From NCBI GenBank assembly GCA_019894735.1, contig JAGXOB010000072.1, positions 1 to 11,333 of the forward strand: a stretch of 11,333 bases of DNA, in the 5' to 3' direction. The notes under the pieces were generated by a model. It ran no database searches. It had not been told where the DNA came from and was given only the letters and a program-made list of their open reading frames with translations. Made by a program: the position numbers and the translations under genes. This DNA comes from Promethearchaeota archaeon (GTDB lineage: Archaea; Asgardarchaeota; Lokiarchaeia; Sigynarchaeales; SOKP01). Of the stretch, positions 1 through 7,487 are shown in pieces; the stretch's first letter is position 1; the number at the start of each line of letters is the position of its first letter.

Positions 1-33
1 GTTTTAAACGAAGTTCAAGCCATAATAAAATAA
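1..33 (+). CDS. Possible 3' end of an upstream gene (partial)
   Basis: Frame 1 reads ten codons (VLNEVQAIIK) to a TAA at the left edge. The amphipathic, lysine-ending peptide looks like the end of a soluble protein, and the sequence turns clearly non-coding and AT-rich immediately after the stop. Ten codons cannot prove a gene; the first frame-2 stop comes after one codon and frame 3 gives a serine-rich 15-residue string, so frame 1 is only the most plausible option. Confidence 0.25.
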   Translation, partial: VLNEVQAIIK

Positions 34-216
34 GTCAGTTGGATAGATAGAAATATTCTTCTTTTTTCAAATTTTTAGATATAAATGAGCATAAGATTAA
101 TAGAATTGTAGTTGTAATAAACCTAAATTTTTGATTTATAAAACCAACTGTTAAATTCCTTATTGGTTTACTTTTAAATCATTCCAACTATCAAATGAAT
201 TTTTTTATCTAAGAAG
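34..216. other. AT-rich intergenic leader before the PEP carboxylase remnant
   Basis: Very AT-rich spacer with no convincing reading frame. Two TATA-like elements face the downstream gene: ATTTATAAAA around 134-143 and TTTTAAAT around 172-179. The second would place a start site about 15-20 bases ahead of the ATG, the second-nearest a longer leader. Neither has a clear purine-rich BRE, so the promoter assignment is tentative. No strong Shine-Dalgarno sequence precedes the ATG, only AAGAAG directly against it. Confidence 0.4.
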
Positions 217-976
217 ATGAAAATACCGCGTTGTATGAGTACCCAACATCCTGATAACGTTCACCTTCCTTTTTTCGCTGAATCTCCAGATCTTGGAGGA
301 GAGGACGAAATTCAAGAAGCTTTTTACGCGTATTCACACCTCGGGTGTGATGAGCAAATGTGGGATGCTGAGGGTAAAGAAGTCGACGGGTTTGTTGTTA
401 AAAAACTTTTAACTAAACATCCAGATTTTTTTACTGAGAACCGACTAGGAAAAGATATATTCTTGACGATAAGAGTTCCAAATCCCGCCGAAGAAAAAGC
501 AGAAGCTAAAGTCCTAGTTGAGACTTTGGAAAGCATCCCTCGGTCGTTTGACGCTGCAAAACTCTATTTTAACGACGATGTCGCTCCTATTTTTGAAGTA
601 ATTCTTCCAATGACAACATCAGAACAAGGACTTGATAGAATTTATAATTATTACCATAAGTATGTGGTTGGAAAGCAATTTTATCCAACGATGGAAGGCG
701 ATATATTAATCTCAGATTGGGTTGGTGAGTTTAAACCACATAAAATAAATGTTATCCCTCTTGTTGAGGATCAGCAACACATGCTTTTTTCTCATCTTCT
801 CTTAAAAGCTTACCTTAGCGACAAAGTTAGAAGAATTAGCAATAGATAGTGAAACGGATGAGGAACACAAAAAAATAACTGACTACATAATTGATTCCCT
901 AAGAACCAATAAAACTGAAGATCTTTATGGGAAAGTTCTAATGGCGGCAAATCAGAGGAGATACCTCGGTAAATGA
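217..976 (+). pseudogene. ppcA: Archaeal-type phosphoenolpyruvate carboxylase, internally deleted and frameshifted
   Basis: The intact enzyme carboxylates PEP to oxaloacetate, an anaplerotic cytosolic reaction. The start (MKIPRCMSTQHPDNV) and the following 'HLGCDEQMWD', 'VRVPNP'-like, 'LESIPRS' and 'FEVILPMTTS' stretches are hallmarks of the small archaeal PEPC family, usually about 480-540 residues. The family-like frame runs to about residue 203 (KAYLSDK, near base 825), then meets a stop at 847-849. A second frame, entered between about 806 and 830, continues as LEELAIDSETDEEHKKITDY and ends RRYLGK before TGA at 974-976. That matches the family's C-terminal tail. About 230-240 central residues are absent, including the PFRG-type and other active-site regions of the barrel. 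Both remnants are otherwise undamaged, so the deletion is recent or is an assembly error. The gene converges on the SWIM gene with only 25 bases between. A functional product is very unlikely as drawn. Confidence 0.88.
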
Positions 977-1001
977 TATTAAATTTTTCAAATTCTCATT
1001 T
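977..1001. terminator. Short convergent T-rich spacer
   Basis: The 25 bases between two converging gene ends contain AAATTTTTC and CATTTTTA, i.e. T-runs on the + strand, consistent with an archaeal oligo-T terminator for the PEPC remnant. No stem-loop is evident. Termination for the opposite strand would have to lie inside the remnant. Confidence 0.3.
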
Positions 1002-1928
1002 TTAACTTAGTTCTAAAGAGATCTCATGCATTTTTGAGGTGATTTTACTATAAATTGCCCTTAGAACGATCTCGAAAGCTTTATTATCAATATTTTGGGG
1101 AATTCCTAAATTTTCTAAAGTTTCTATGATTTTTCCGGGCTTTTTTATATCAAATCTTATCAAATATTCATCAGTGGCAGTGTTTTGTTCAGATAAATCT
1201 TGGATATAAATTTTAGGGACATTGAATTTAAATTCTATATTTTGTTCAGCAGAATCTTTTTTGAACTCATTGTTGCTTTTTATTGGCTGTGAAAAACTAA
1301 GATCCTCAAGAATTTCTTCCTTAGACTTACCTCGTAATTCTAGCAATAAAAATGGATTATAATCTAAAACAAGAGCAAGGTATAAAATTACAGCAGCAAT
1401 ATGCTTACACGGAATTGCTTTATCAGGACATGAACAAGTTGAATCTAAGCCATTAATTGCATCTGGAAATAGAGAATATCCATTCTTTTCAAAAATCGTT
1501 ATGACACCTTGAGATAAAGAACCTTCTAATAATTCTATGATGTAGAGCAATTTAGTAGATAACTCTTTTACTATTTTTTCCCATCCGTTATCAGGGATAA
1601 GTTCAAAATTTATTTTCACGCGATATGGTGTTGGAGCGGTGCCCTGTACGGTCGCAAAGATTTGACCTTTACTTATGGAGAAATTATCAATGCGTTCCTC
1701 GTCTTTAGCATATTCAATTCCTCTTTGCATCCTGAAAGGACGTCCAATTTTTAGATTTGAGATGATCCATTCTCTGCCCCAAGGCGTCTTTGCAAAATTA
1801 ATTAAGTTTTTCTTAATTTGTTCAACTTCTTCGCGGGTCTGTTGTTTTTCATATTCTGTTTTTCTTTGAGGTACATCTTTTTTCTTGTTTCTTCTATTAT
1901 CCATGAAATATTTTTTTCTTTCATCCAT
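1002..1928 (-). CDS. SWIM zinc-finger protein (YwqB-like), partner of the SNF2 helicase
   Basis: 308 residues. The defining feature is a SWIM zinc finger, CxC-x6-CxH, with C165, C167, C174 and H176 followed by a helix (IAAVILYLAL). SWIM domains are predicted DNA- or protein-binding zinc modules. Upstream lie the family's usual landmarks, 'TPWGREWI' (48-55), a GRPFRMQRGIEYA segment (62-74) and 'VQGTAPTPYRVKI' (94-106), which resemble bacterial SWIM proteins encoded next to SNF2 helicases, such as the B. subtilis YwqB/YwqA pair. The first 40 residues are highly charged and lysine-rich, probably disordered or helical. The C-terminal third has no recognised domain. The ATG follows the helicase stop by three bases and has a good AGGTGA site seven bases upstream, so the two are very probably co-transcribed. 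The accessory role to the helicase is inferred from this coupling. Confidence 0.88.
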   Translation of the reverse strand: MDERKKYFMDNRRNKKKDVPQRKTEYEKQQTREEVEQIKKNLINFAKTPWGREWIISNLKIGRPFRMQRGIEYAKDEERIDNFSISKGQIFATVQGTAPTPYRVKINFELIPDNGWEKIVKELSTKLLYIIELLEGSLSQGVITIFEKNGYSLFPDAINGLDSTCSCPDKAIPCKHIAAVILYLALVLDYNPFLLLELRGKSKEEILEDLSFSQPIKSNNEFKKDSAEQNIEFKFNVPKIYIQDLSEQNTATDEYLIRFDIKKPGKIIETLENLGIPQNIDNKAFEIVLRAIYSKITSKMHEISLELS

Positions 1929-1931
1929 TTT

Positions 1932-4900
1932 TCATTCACCTAAATTTAGCAAGTTCCTTAATTTATCATCATCCAAGTCAGAGATCCAAGATTCTCCCGT
2001 AGATGCTACTATCTTATCAGCTAATTCGCGCTTTTCTTCTAATAGAGCATCGATTTTTTCTTCGATTGTTCCTTTTGTAATAAATTTATACACATTTACG
2101 ATCGATTTTTGACCTATTCGATATGCTCTATCTGTTGCTTGGTCCTCTACTGCGGGATTCCACCACCTATCGATATGTATAACTGTTGTCCCTTGTGTAA
2201 GGTTTAGTCCTGTCCCTCCGGCTTTTAAAGATAAAATTAAAATCGGAGGGCTTTCTAAATCGCTTGATTGAAATTGATCAACGATTTCTCTCCTTTTCTT
2301 TTCTTGTACCCCTCCATGGAAGTATAGTATTTCGAAGTTGTATTTCTGTTCAAGAACTTTCTTCAAAATATCTCCCATTTGCGTAAATTGTGTAAAAATT
2401 AAGACTTTTTCTCCATTGACAAGCACTTCATCAGTCATTTCGATCAGCCGTTCTATTTTTTGTGATTGAGCCACGAATTCTTTTAGGTTATTATCTAATT
2501 CAAAAGTCTTCATATCATCTTTCAAGTATTGAGAAGGATGATTGCAAATCTGTTTTAATTTTACTAATAAAGCTAGAACTACTCCCCTTTTCTTTCTCTT
2601 ATCTGAAGATAGCGTATTAATCTCTTTCAGAGTATTCTCTACAAGTTCTTTGTATAATTTAACTTGCGATTCGGTTAAATCGACGATAATTTTCATTTCA
2701 TTTTTATCAGGTAAATCTTTAATAACATTTTTATCGGATTTTACGCGCCGCAAGATGAAAGGAGCAATGATTAATCTTAATTTCTCAATTACATCTTGAT
2801 TTTGAAAGCGTTCAATAGGGATGACATATCTGTTTTGAAACTCCTTTCTCTTGCCTAAAAGCCCAATATTTAGGAAATAAAAAAGTGACCATAATTCGAG
2901 CAAACGATTCTCAATTGGAGTACCGCTCAAACAGATTTTAAATTGTCCCTTGAGTTTATTTATAGCTTTAGACTGTTGTGAAGCAAAATTTTTTATATTT
3001 TGGCTCTCGTCGACGATAATTCCGCTAAAATTTATGGATTCTAATAATTCAATATCGTTTCTCAGCGTTCCATAAGAAGTGAGGATTATTTTGTGTGGTT
3101 TAAGAATCTCTGGGATGTCTGACGCGTCCTTTATCCGAGATGATCCGTAATGAAGCATTACTTCTAAATCAGGAGCAAATTTTTTTATCTCTCGATGCCA
3201 ATTAAATAAAATTGATGTCGGACACACAATTATTACACTTCCTGGCTTTTCAGGGTATTGTTGTTTAAGATAGCATAGAAGTGCGATCACCTGAATTGTT
3301 TTACCCAGACCCATATCATCCGCTAAGCACAATCCAAAATTAAATTTTGTCATATTGCCCATCCATGTTAGAGCATCTTGTTGATAATGCCTCAAAGTAC
3401 CATTAAATGAAGATGGACATTGAATTTCTTCAAAAGATTTTACTGACTGTAGCTTGTTGATAATTTCATTAAAATCTCCTTCGATTATCACATCATATTC
3501 AGTGCCGTTTTCTTGTAACTGTATCTTCCCGAGTAAACCAACTTTAAGTACATCCATATAATTTTCGAATTCAGGCATTTTTGATTGCTTGAAATCTGCT
3601 ATCGATTGTGGATCTACTAAGATCCATTTTCCATCCATGTTAATTAAGGAATCTTCTGAATTGATTAAATCATTAAATTCCTCATCTGAAATTTTTTTTC
3701 CTTCGATGGTTGCTTCCCATTTGAAATCAAGCATTGAATGAATATCGAAAACTGAAGGCAGACTTTGAAAAGTACCATCCTCAGTTTTAATACTACTGTT
3801 TGAACGAACAATTAGTTTAGCTGATAACCGCTGTTTTCCATCTCTTCTAAAAACCTCCGGGAGAATGACATTAAATCCACTTTGTATTAATAAATCTTTT
3901 GGATATTTTAGAAAATCAATAACTTCAGAGGAAGTGAGTGTAATTTCATCTTGAAGGTTTTCTAATAGAACTCTTTTTATCGGAGGGAATACTTTTGAAG
4001 CCGTCCCAAGAGCTCTTAAAATTATTTCTAAGAACTCTCCTTTGTTATCCATGACATTTAAATTTTCTAGCTTCTTTTGGATGTTTTCTTCCCATAGCTC
4101 GTGTAGAGGAACATTTTGTGCTACATCTTGAAAAGAAACGTAAAATACTAATGGCCAGTCGCTTTTTGGAGTTTTAGGATACTTTAACTCTAAATTAAAT
4201 ACGAAACCATGTTTTAACGTAAATCCTCTTGCCGATTGAGTCCAATTTTTAATTAAAGTTGGTAAAATAGTTTCGTGAAATGAATGTACGTTAAAATTCG
4301 AATCCTTCGTGGTAAGGGATTTAAGGAATTTATAATCCCAACCTGGCCTATAATCTTGACTACTTTCTTTTTTTAATTCTTTGCTATAAAATTCGTTAAA
4401 AGTACGGAATTTCATTTTATTTAATGTTGATCGTATAAGATAATCCCCAATAGTATCTATAAAGAATGAATATAGATAAGATGGGTGCCATAATCCATTA
4501 GTTTTATAACTTCCGTTAATTTGAATGAAATTGATGGGAATACAAAAAGAAGACCAAGAAGCTCTTTTTAATATTGTTTGAAGTCGATCTTTATCATTTT
4601 GCGATTTTAACAATAAATTCCACTTACCACGATACCCTTTATTGTTGTTGGTCTCCAAAATAGGAATGAACTGCCCTTTATTCAACAATTCGAACACCAA
4701 TTTTGTTAAGAAAGACCATGTTTTTATTGAATTGCTATAATGTGTTACTCCACGATCAATGTGTTCTAGGATTTCCATTTGGAAAAGCAGTTTTACCGCT
4801 GGTCCAATAGGTATAATTTTCCCAACGCACGATGTTATTTCATAATAAACTTGAGAAATTCCCTGTTGAGATTTATTTTTGGTTACCAAGGGAGGAAGTG

Positions 4901-5129
4901 CTAAGCATATACTACAGCTAAGAAGTTTCTTAGCAGGTATGCTTGGAAAAGTTTCTGTAATTTGCTCCGAAAGGAATTCTTCTGAACCGTTTGAAGGAAT
5001 CCATAAAACGAAAAAGTTCGAATCAGCCGGTAAATCTGAACCTTTAGAAATCAATTTAAATCCACTTAGAGGCTCATTCCAATAAGACGAGGGGATGAAA
5101 ATTAATTCTAGTTTGTTACCAAATTTCAT
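1932..5129 (-). CDS. SNF2-family DNA helicase/translocase with DUF3670 domain (YwqA-like)
   Basis: 1065 residues. The C-terminal half is a complete SNF2 ATPase: LRHYQQDAL (579-587), motif I DDMGLGKT (604-611), motif II DESQ (707-710), motif III LSGTPIEN (734-741), motif V AGGTGLNL (970-977) and motif VI DQATDRAYRIGQ (996-1007). Such enzymes use ATP to translocate on double-stranded DNA and remodel bound protein rather than unwind strands. Residues about 430-510 match the DUF3670 domain of bacterial SNF2 proteins (LDFKWEATIEG, then a LINMDGKWILVDP-like end). Residues 1-420 are less conserved and unrecognised. Motif II has Ser where many relatives have Ala (DEAQ/DEAH), a mild variant. The start has GGAGC eleven bases upstream. 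It lies 87 bases downstream of the enolase-family gene and directly precedes the SWIM gene. A role in repair, transcription or defence cannot be chosen from sequence alone. A bacterial origin is plausible but unproven. Confidence 0.93.
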   Translation of the reverse strand: MKFGNKLELIFIPSSYWNEPLSGFKLISKGSDLPADSNFFVLWIPSNGSEEFLSEQITETFPSIPAKKLLSCSICLALPPLVTKNKSQQGISQVYYEITSCVGKIIPIGPAVKLLFQMEILEHIDRGVTHYSNSIKTWSFLTKLVFELLNKGQFIPILETNNNKGYRGKWNLLLKSQNDKDRLQTILKRASWSSFCIPINFIQINGSYKTNGLWHPSYLYSFFIDTIGDYLIRSTLNKMKFRTFNEFYSKELKKESSQDYRPGWDYKFLKSLTTKDSNFNVHSFHETILPTLIKNWTQSARGFTLKHGFVFNLELKYPKTPKSDWPLVFYVSFQDVAQNVPLHELWEENIQKKLENLNVMDNKGEFLEIILRALGTASKVFPPIKRVLLENLQDEITLTSSEVIDFLKYPKDLLIQSGFNVILPEVFRRDGKQRLSAKLIVRSNSSIKTEDGTFQSLPSVFDIHSMLDFKWEATIEGKKISDEEFNDLINSEDSLINMDGKWILVDPQSIADFKQSKMPEFENYMDVLKVGLLGKIQLQENGTEYDVIIEGDFNEIINKLQSVKSFEEIQCPSSFNGTLRHYQQDALTWMGNMTKFNFGLCLADDMGLGKTIQVIALLCYLKQQYPEKPGSVIIVCPTSILFNWHREIKKFAPDLEVMLHYGSSRIKDASDIPEILKPHKIILTSYGTLRNDIELLESINFSGIIVDESQNIKNFASQQSKAINKLKGQFKICLSGTPIENRLLELWSLFYFLNIGLLGKRKEFQNRYVIPIERFQNQDVIEKLRLIIAPFILRRVKSDKNVIKDLPDKNEMKIIVDLTESQVKLYKELVENTLKEINTLSSDKRKKRGVVLALLVKLKQICNHPSQYLKDDMKTFELDNNLKEFVAQSQKIERLIEMTDEVLVNGEKVLIFTQFTQMGDILKKVLEQKYNFEILYFHGGVQEKKRREIVDQFQSSDLESPPILILSLKAGGTGLNLTQGTTVIHIDRWWNPAVEDQATDRAYRIGQKSIVNVYKFITKGTIEEKIDALLEEKRELADKIVASTGESWISDLDDDKLRNLLNLGE
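1936..1941 (-). promoter_or_regulatory. Shine-Dalgarno site of the SWIM gene
   Basis: AGGTGA on the minus strand, seven bases before the ATG. It lies within the last codons of the SNF2 gene and fixes the SWIM start at 1928, supporting coupled translation of the two genes. Confidence 0.6.
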
Positions 5130-5140
5130 GTATCAATAGT

Positions 5141-5145
5141 GCTCC
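5141..5145 (-). promoter_or_regulatory. Probable ribosome binding site of the SNF2 gene
   Basis: GGAGC on the minus strand, eleven bases upstream of the ATG at 5129. The same long spacing is seen before the gene at 8164. It supports the chosen start, because no other ATG with a comparable site lies nearby. Confidence 0.4.
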
Positions 5146-5178
5146 AAATCTTAATAGGTATCTTTTTTTAACATTCCG

Positions 5179-5204
5179 AATAAAAAATAAAATGTAATAA
5201 AAAA
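5179..5204 (-). terminator. Oligo-T terminator candidate after the enolase-family gene
   Basis: Read on the minus strand, the stretch just past the enolase-family stop carries three T-runs (GATTTTTTATT, CATTTTA, TTTTTTA). Archaeal transcription terminates at such tracts without a hairpin. If used, the SNF2/SWIM pair would need its own promoter in the remaining ~50 bases, where I see no strong TATA box, so partial read-through is equally possible. Confidence 0.35.
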
Positions 5205-5216
5205 TCACTCAAATTC

Positions 5217-6305
5217 TTATCTTATAACATTTTTCTCAAACATTTCTTTATCGATTTCTATTCCCAAGCCAGGTTTATCAATCGCTTTGAGTTTTCCTTT
5301 CTTGCATCTAATAGGTTCTTCAAGCATTTGGAATTCCTCGGGATAAAAGGGAAATTCGCACCACTCGCAACGGGAAGCCATTATGAAATGGAGATTTGCT
5401 AGTAAAATATGACCGAACCCAAATATATGAGGTATGCATTGAACGCCTTTTACTTCCGCCATAGCATCAATCTTTTTCAATTGTAAAAATCCACCACATC
5501 GAGTAACATCTGGTTGTATTATATCAAAACAATCTCGCGAGAGAATGTCTTCAAATCGAAAGATACCCATATCGTTTTCTCCTCCGGCGATTTGTACCGG
5601 GGATTTTGCTTTTATCTTAGCTAATCCATTAAGGTTATCTGTTGGTATAGGTTCTTCTAGCCAAGTGACGTTATATTTATAGCATATTTCTGCAAGTTTA
5701 AGAGCATCGTGAACAGACTGATAAGCTGAATTTGCGTCAACCATAATGTCGATATCTGGAAAAGTATCCCTCACTTCCTTCAAAATTGCTTCGTCGTTCT
5801 TAATTCCCGTTCCTATACGCAATTTTACTGCTTTAAAACCCCCCAATTCGGGGTTAACAACGTTTTCAACGGTTTTAACAGCTGGTTTTGGTTTATAACC
5901 CCGTAGAATAGAAGCATAACAGTTAACTTCTCTCTTTCGACCCCCGAGTAGCTTATAAATTGGTTGTTTAGTTGCTTTTCCCATTATGTCCCAACATGCG
6001 ATCTGTATAGCGGATGTGGCTTGTCCAATTCCAAACATAATTCTATTGGTGTTTTGATATACTTCGTGAAAGATTTCCTCAACCATAAAAGGATCTTTAT
6101 TCAATACTAATCTGTTCAGGGCTTCGTCGATGAATTGTTTTTGAGCTAAATTACTTAAATTCCAATGAGATAACGCCCATCCTTCAATTCCCTCATCTGT
6201 TTTAACATTAGTATAAAGACCACTAGCTTGGAATCGCGGCATACTTCCAATTTTAACTTTAAAATCCATTTTTAAAACATATGTTTTAATGTCTGTTATT
6301 TGCAT
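5217..6305 (-). CDS. Enolase-superfamily enzyme, mandelate racemase subgroup (sugar-acid dehydratase or racemase type)
   Basis: 362 residues, normal full length. The N-terminal capping domain (about 1-125) is followed by the barrel. Visible active-site residues in order are: K161-x-R163 (KLR), metal ligands D190 (VDAN), E217 (LEEP) and E243 (GGEN), then the D265 (QPDVTRCGG) and H293 (IPHIFGFG) dyad, and E317 (CEFPF). The Asp-His dyad and C-terminal Glu mark the mandelate racemase subgroup, which abstracts a proton alpha to a carboxylate using Mg2+. Most members dehydrate aldonic or uronic acids. The second basic residue is Arg where mandelate racemase has Lys. No sugar kinase, aldolase or transporter lies nearby, so the substrate cannot be assigned. 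A TATA box at 6331-6338 sits about 26-33 bases before the ATG, implying a very short leader. The gene is divergent from the one at 6425. Confidence 0.9.
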   Translation of the reverse strand: MQITDIKTYVLKMDFKVKIGSMPRFQASGLYTNVKTDEGIEGWALSHWNLSNLAQKQFIDEALNRLVLNKDPFMVEEIFHEVYQNTNRIMFGIGQATSAIQIACWDIMGKATKQPIYKLLGGRKREVNCYASILRGYKPKPAVKTVENVVNPELGGFKAVKLRIGTGIKNDEAILKEVRDTFPDIDIMVDANSAYQSVHDALKLAEICYKYNVTWLEEPIPTDNLNGLAKIKAKSPVQIAGGENDMGIFRFEDILSRDCFDIIQPDVTRCGGFLQLKKIDAMAEVKGVQCIPHIFGFGHILLANLHFIMASRCEWCEFPFYPEEFQMLEEPIRCKKGKLKAIDKPGLGIEIDKEMFEKNVIR

Positions 6306-6330
6306 GAATACTCACTTCAAAAATGATATT

Positions 6331-6338
6331 ATTTATAA
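6331..6338 (-). promoter_or_regulatory. TATA box of the enolase-family gene
   Basis: On the minus strand the region reads CATTATAAATAATATC, a good archaeal TATA element. Its centre is about 30 bases upstream of the ATG at 6305, so transcription would start within a few bases of the start codon, suggesting a leaderless or near-leaderless mRNA. Confidence 0.5.
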
Positions 6339-6368
6339 TGCTTATTTTTTAATTAAACTTTTAGACTA

Positions 6369-6384
6369 AGAATTATTTAATTCT
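6369..6384. promoter_or_regulatory. 16-bp palindrome, possible operator between divergent genes
   Basis: AGAATTA-TT-TAATTCT: two perfect 7-base inverted arms separated by two bases. It lies in the 119-bp divergent region, a few bases upstream of the TATA-like box for the gene at 6425 and about 30 bases upstream of the opposing TATA box. The geometry fits a dimeric transcription regulator, but AT-rich DNA produces such palindromes by chance fairly often. Confidence 0.35.
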
Positions 6385-6387
6385 ATA

Positions 6388-6400
6388 GTATATTTAAAAA
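6388..6400 (+). promoter_or_regulatory. TATA-like box of the gene at 6425
   Basis: AGTATATTTAAAA ends about 25 bases before the TTG start. This spacing would give a start site very close to the initiation codon, like the opposing promoter. It also supports a start near 6425 rather than at a far downstream ATG. Confidence 0.45.
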
Positions 6401-6424
6401 AAACTCGATTGAAAGGGTCTATTC

Positions 6425-7456
6425 TTGGCTGAATTATTTGGTTCGTCGTCATCATCGAAAAAAACTCCTTTTGAAGAATTAGCCGTAGTCTATGTGTTGT
6501 ATTTTGACGAAGCTCAAGGTCATATGCCATTACTGATTTACCCCGCAGAAACATACAAAAACGACAAAGCATTCATGCGCCCGATTAAATATCATCCTAT
6601 TTGGTTTTTAAGCTTGGATGAATCAGATGCTTTAGATCACATAGACCTTGAATTTAAAGGTCATACTTTCTTTGGTAAGAAATTTTTAACTCACTCAAAA
6701 AGGGAGAAAAGAAGGGCTGGACTCGAAGAGGAAACTCCCGAAACGATAGTGATTATCGTATCACTTCCAAACAAGATTGAACTATTTGGAGCCGAACTTA
6801 TTAGAATTTTGACTCAAGAAGTAAAAGAAAAATATGAAGACGAGTTGTTTGAAATAATCTGTTCTGAAATATTAAAAGAGGAGGTAATTAAATCTCCTAA
6901 AATAAAGAAACGCATAGAAAAAGGAGAATCAATTAAGAAAGAACTCAGAAATTCAATTGAAACTACAACCAACAAATTTTTTTCTCATGTGATAAAGAAT
7001 TCTGATACCACTTCAATAAGAATGCAAAAAGCTATAGCATATTTAGCATTTAAAGGTATAGATGTATCGCATATAGATAGTAAAGACTCTAACGGTTCCT
7101 TCTCAAGTATTCAATTATTTGATCCGAATACAAAAGGAGAAGTTAATTTTGTTGATAAAACACCCTTCATAATACTTAAAATCAATATTATAGAAGATAG
7201 CCAAGAATTAGAGATATTAGTCCAGAATAACTCGCTTCACGTAATTAAAGGGACAAATGTAAGAATTAATCACCTTAAAGAGTATTTTGAGAAAGAAGTG
7301 ATGATCGAAACAATTGATGCCTGGGAAGCGCAAGAAGAATTGGTATTTATATCACCGATTATTCCATACATAGACGATTATATCTTCTTTATTATTGATG
7401 AGGTAACGAATGAAAAGTTATTATCAAAAAGGATTGATTTAAAACTTCTGAAATAA
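6425..7456 (+). CDS. Unrecognised two-part protein with possible longin-like N-terminal domain
   Basis: 343 residues from a TTG start. GAAAGGGT lies about eight bases upstream and the TATA-like box fits. The first in-frame ATG, residue 34, would cut into an obviously folded strand (VVYVLYFDEAQ), so TTG is preferred. Residues 1-16 are serine- and lysine-rich. Residues 18-145 form a beta-rich unit with strands at 20-27 and 35-40, a 'GHTFFGKKF' turn, the strand TIVIIVSLP (107-115) and a long amphipathic helix (120-140). This order and the 'YFD...GHMPLLIYP' opening recall longin/DENN-type domains, but that is impression only. Residues 145-210 are charged and helical. Residues 225-343 alternate short hydrophobic strands, suggesting a beta-sandwich. 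No signal peptide, membrane segment or catalytic motif is visible. A GNAT gene follows 31 bases downstream on the same strand. Function unknown; a GTPase-related or trafficking-like role is speculation. Confidence 0.75.
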   Translation: MAELFGSSSSSKKTPFEELAVVYVLYFDEAQGHMPLLIYPAETYKNDKAFMRPIKYHPIWFLSLDESDALDHIDLEFKGHTFFGKKFLTHSKREKRRAGLEEETPETIVIIVSLPNKIELFGAELIRILTQEVKEKYEDELFEIICSEILKEEVIKSPKIKKRIEKGESIKKELRNSIETTTNKFFSHVIKNSDTTSIRMQKAIAYLAFKGIDVSHIDSKDSNGSFSSIQLFDPNTKGEVNFVDKTPFIILKINIIEDSQELEILVQNNSLHVIKGTNVRINHLKEYFEKEVMIETIDAWEAQEELVFISPIIPYIDDYIFFIIDEVTNEKLLSKRIDLKLLK

Positions 7457-7487
7457 TCATAATTATTAACGGAATGGTGTATGATAA

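Noticed and set aside
217..849. A 210-residue stand-alone protein ending in VRRISNR
   Set aside because: The family-like sequence breaks off near residue 203, and the PEPC C-terminal tail continues in another frame to 976, so this is the front part of a broken gene, not a short gene.
820..850. Programmed frameshift joining the two PEPC frames
   Set aside because: A frameshift cannot restore the roughly 230-240 missing residues, and no slippery heptamer with a downstream structure is apparent.
6366..6572. A 68-codon minus-strand frame across the 6425 gene start
   Set aside because: It overlaps a promoter region and the start of a better supported gene, and shows no recognisable protein features.
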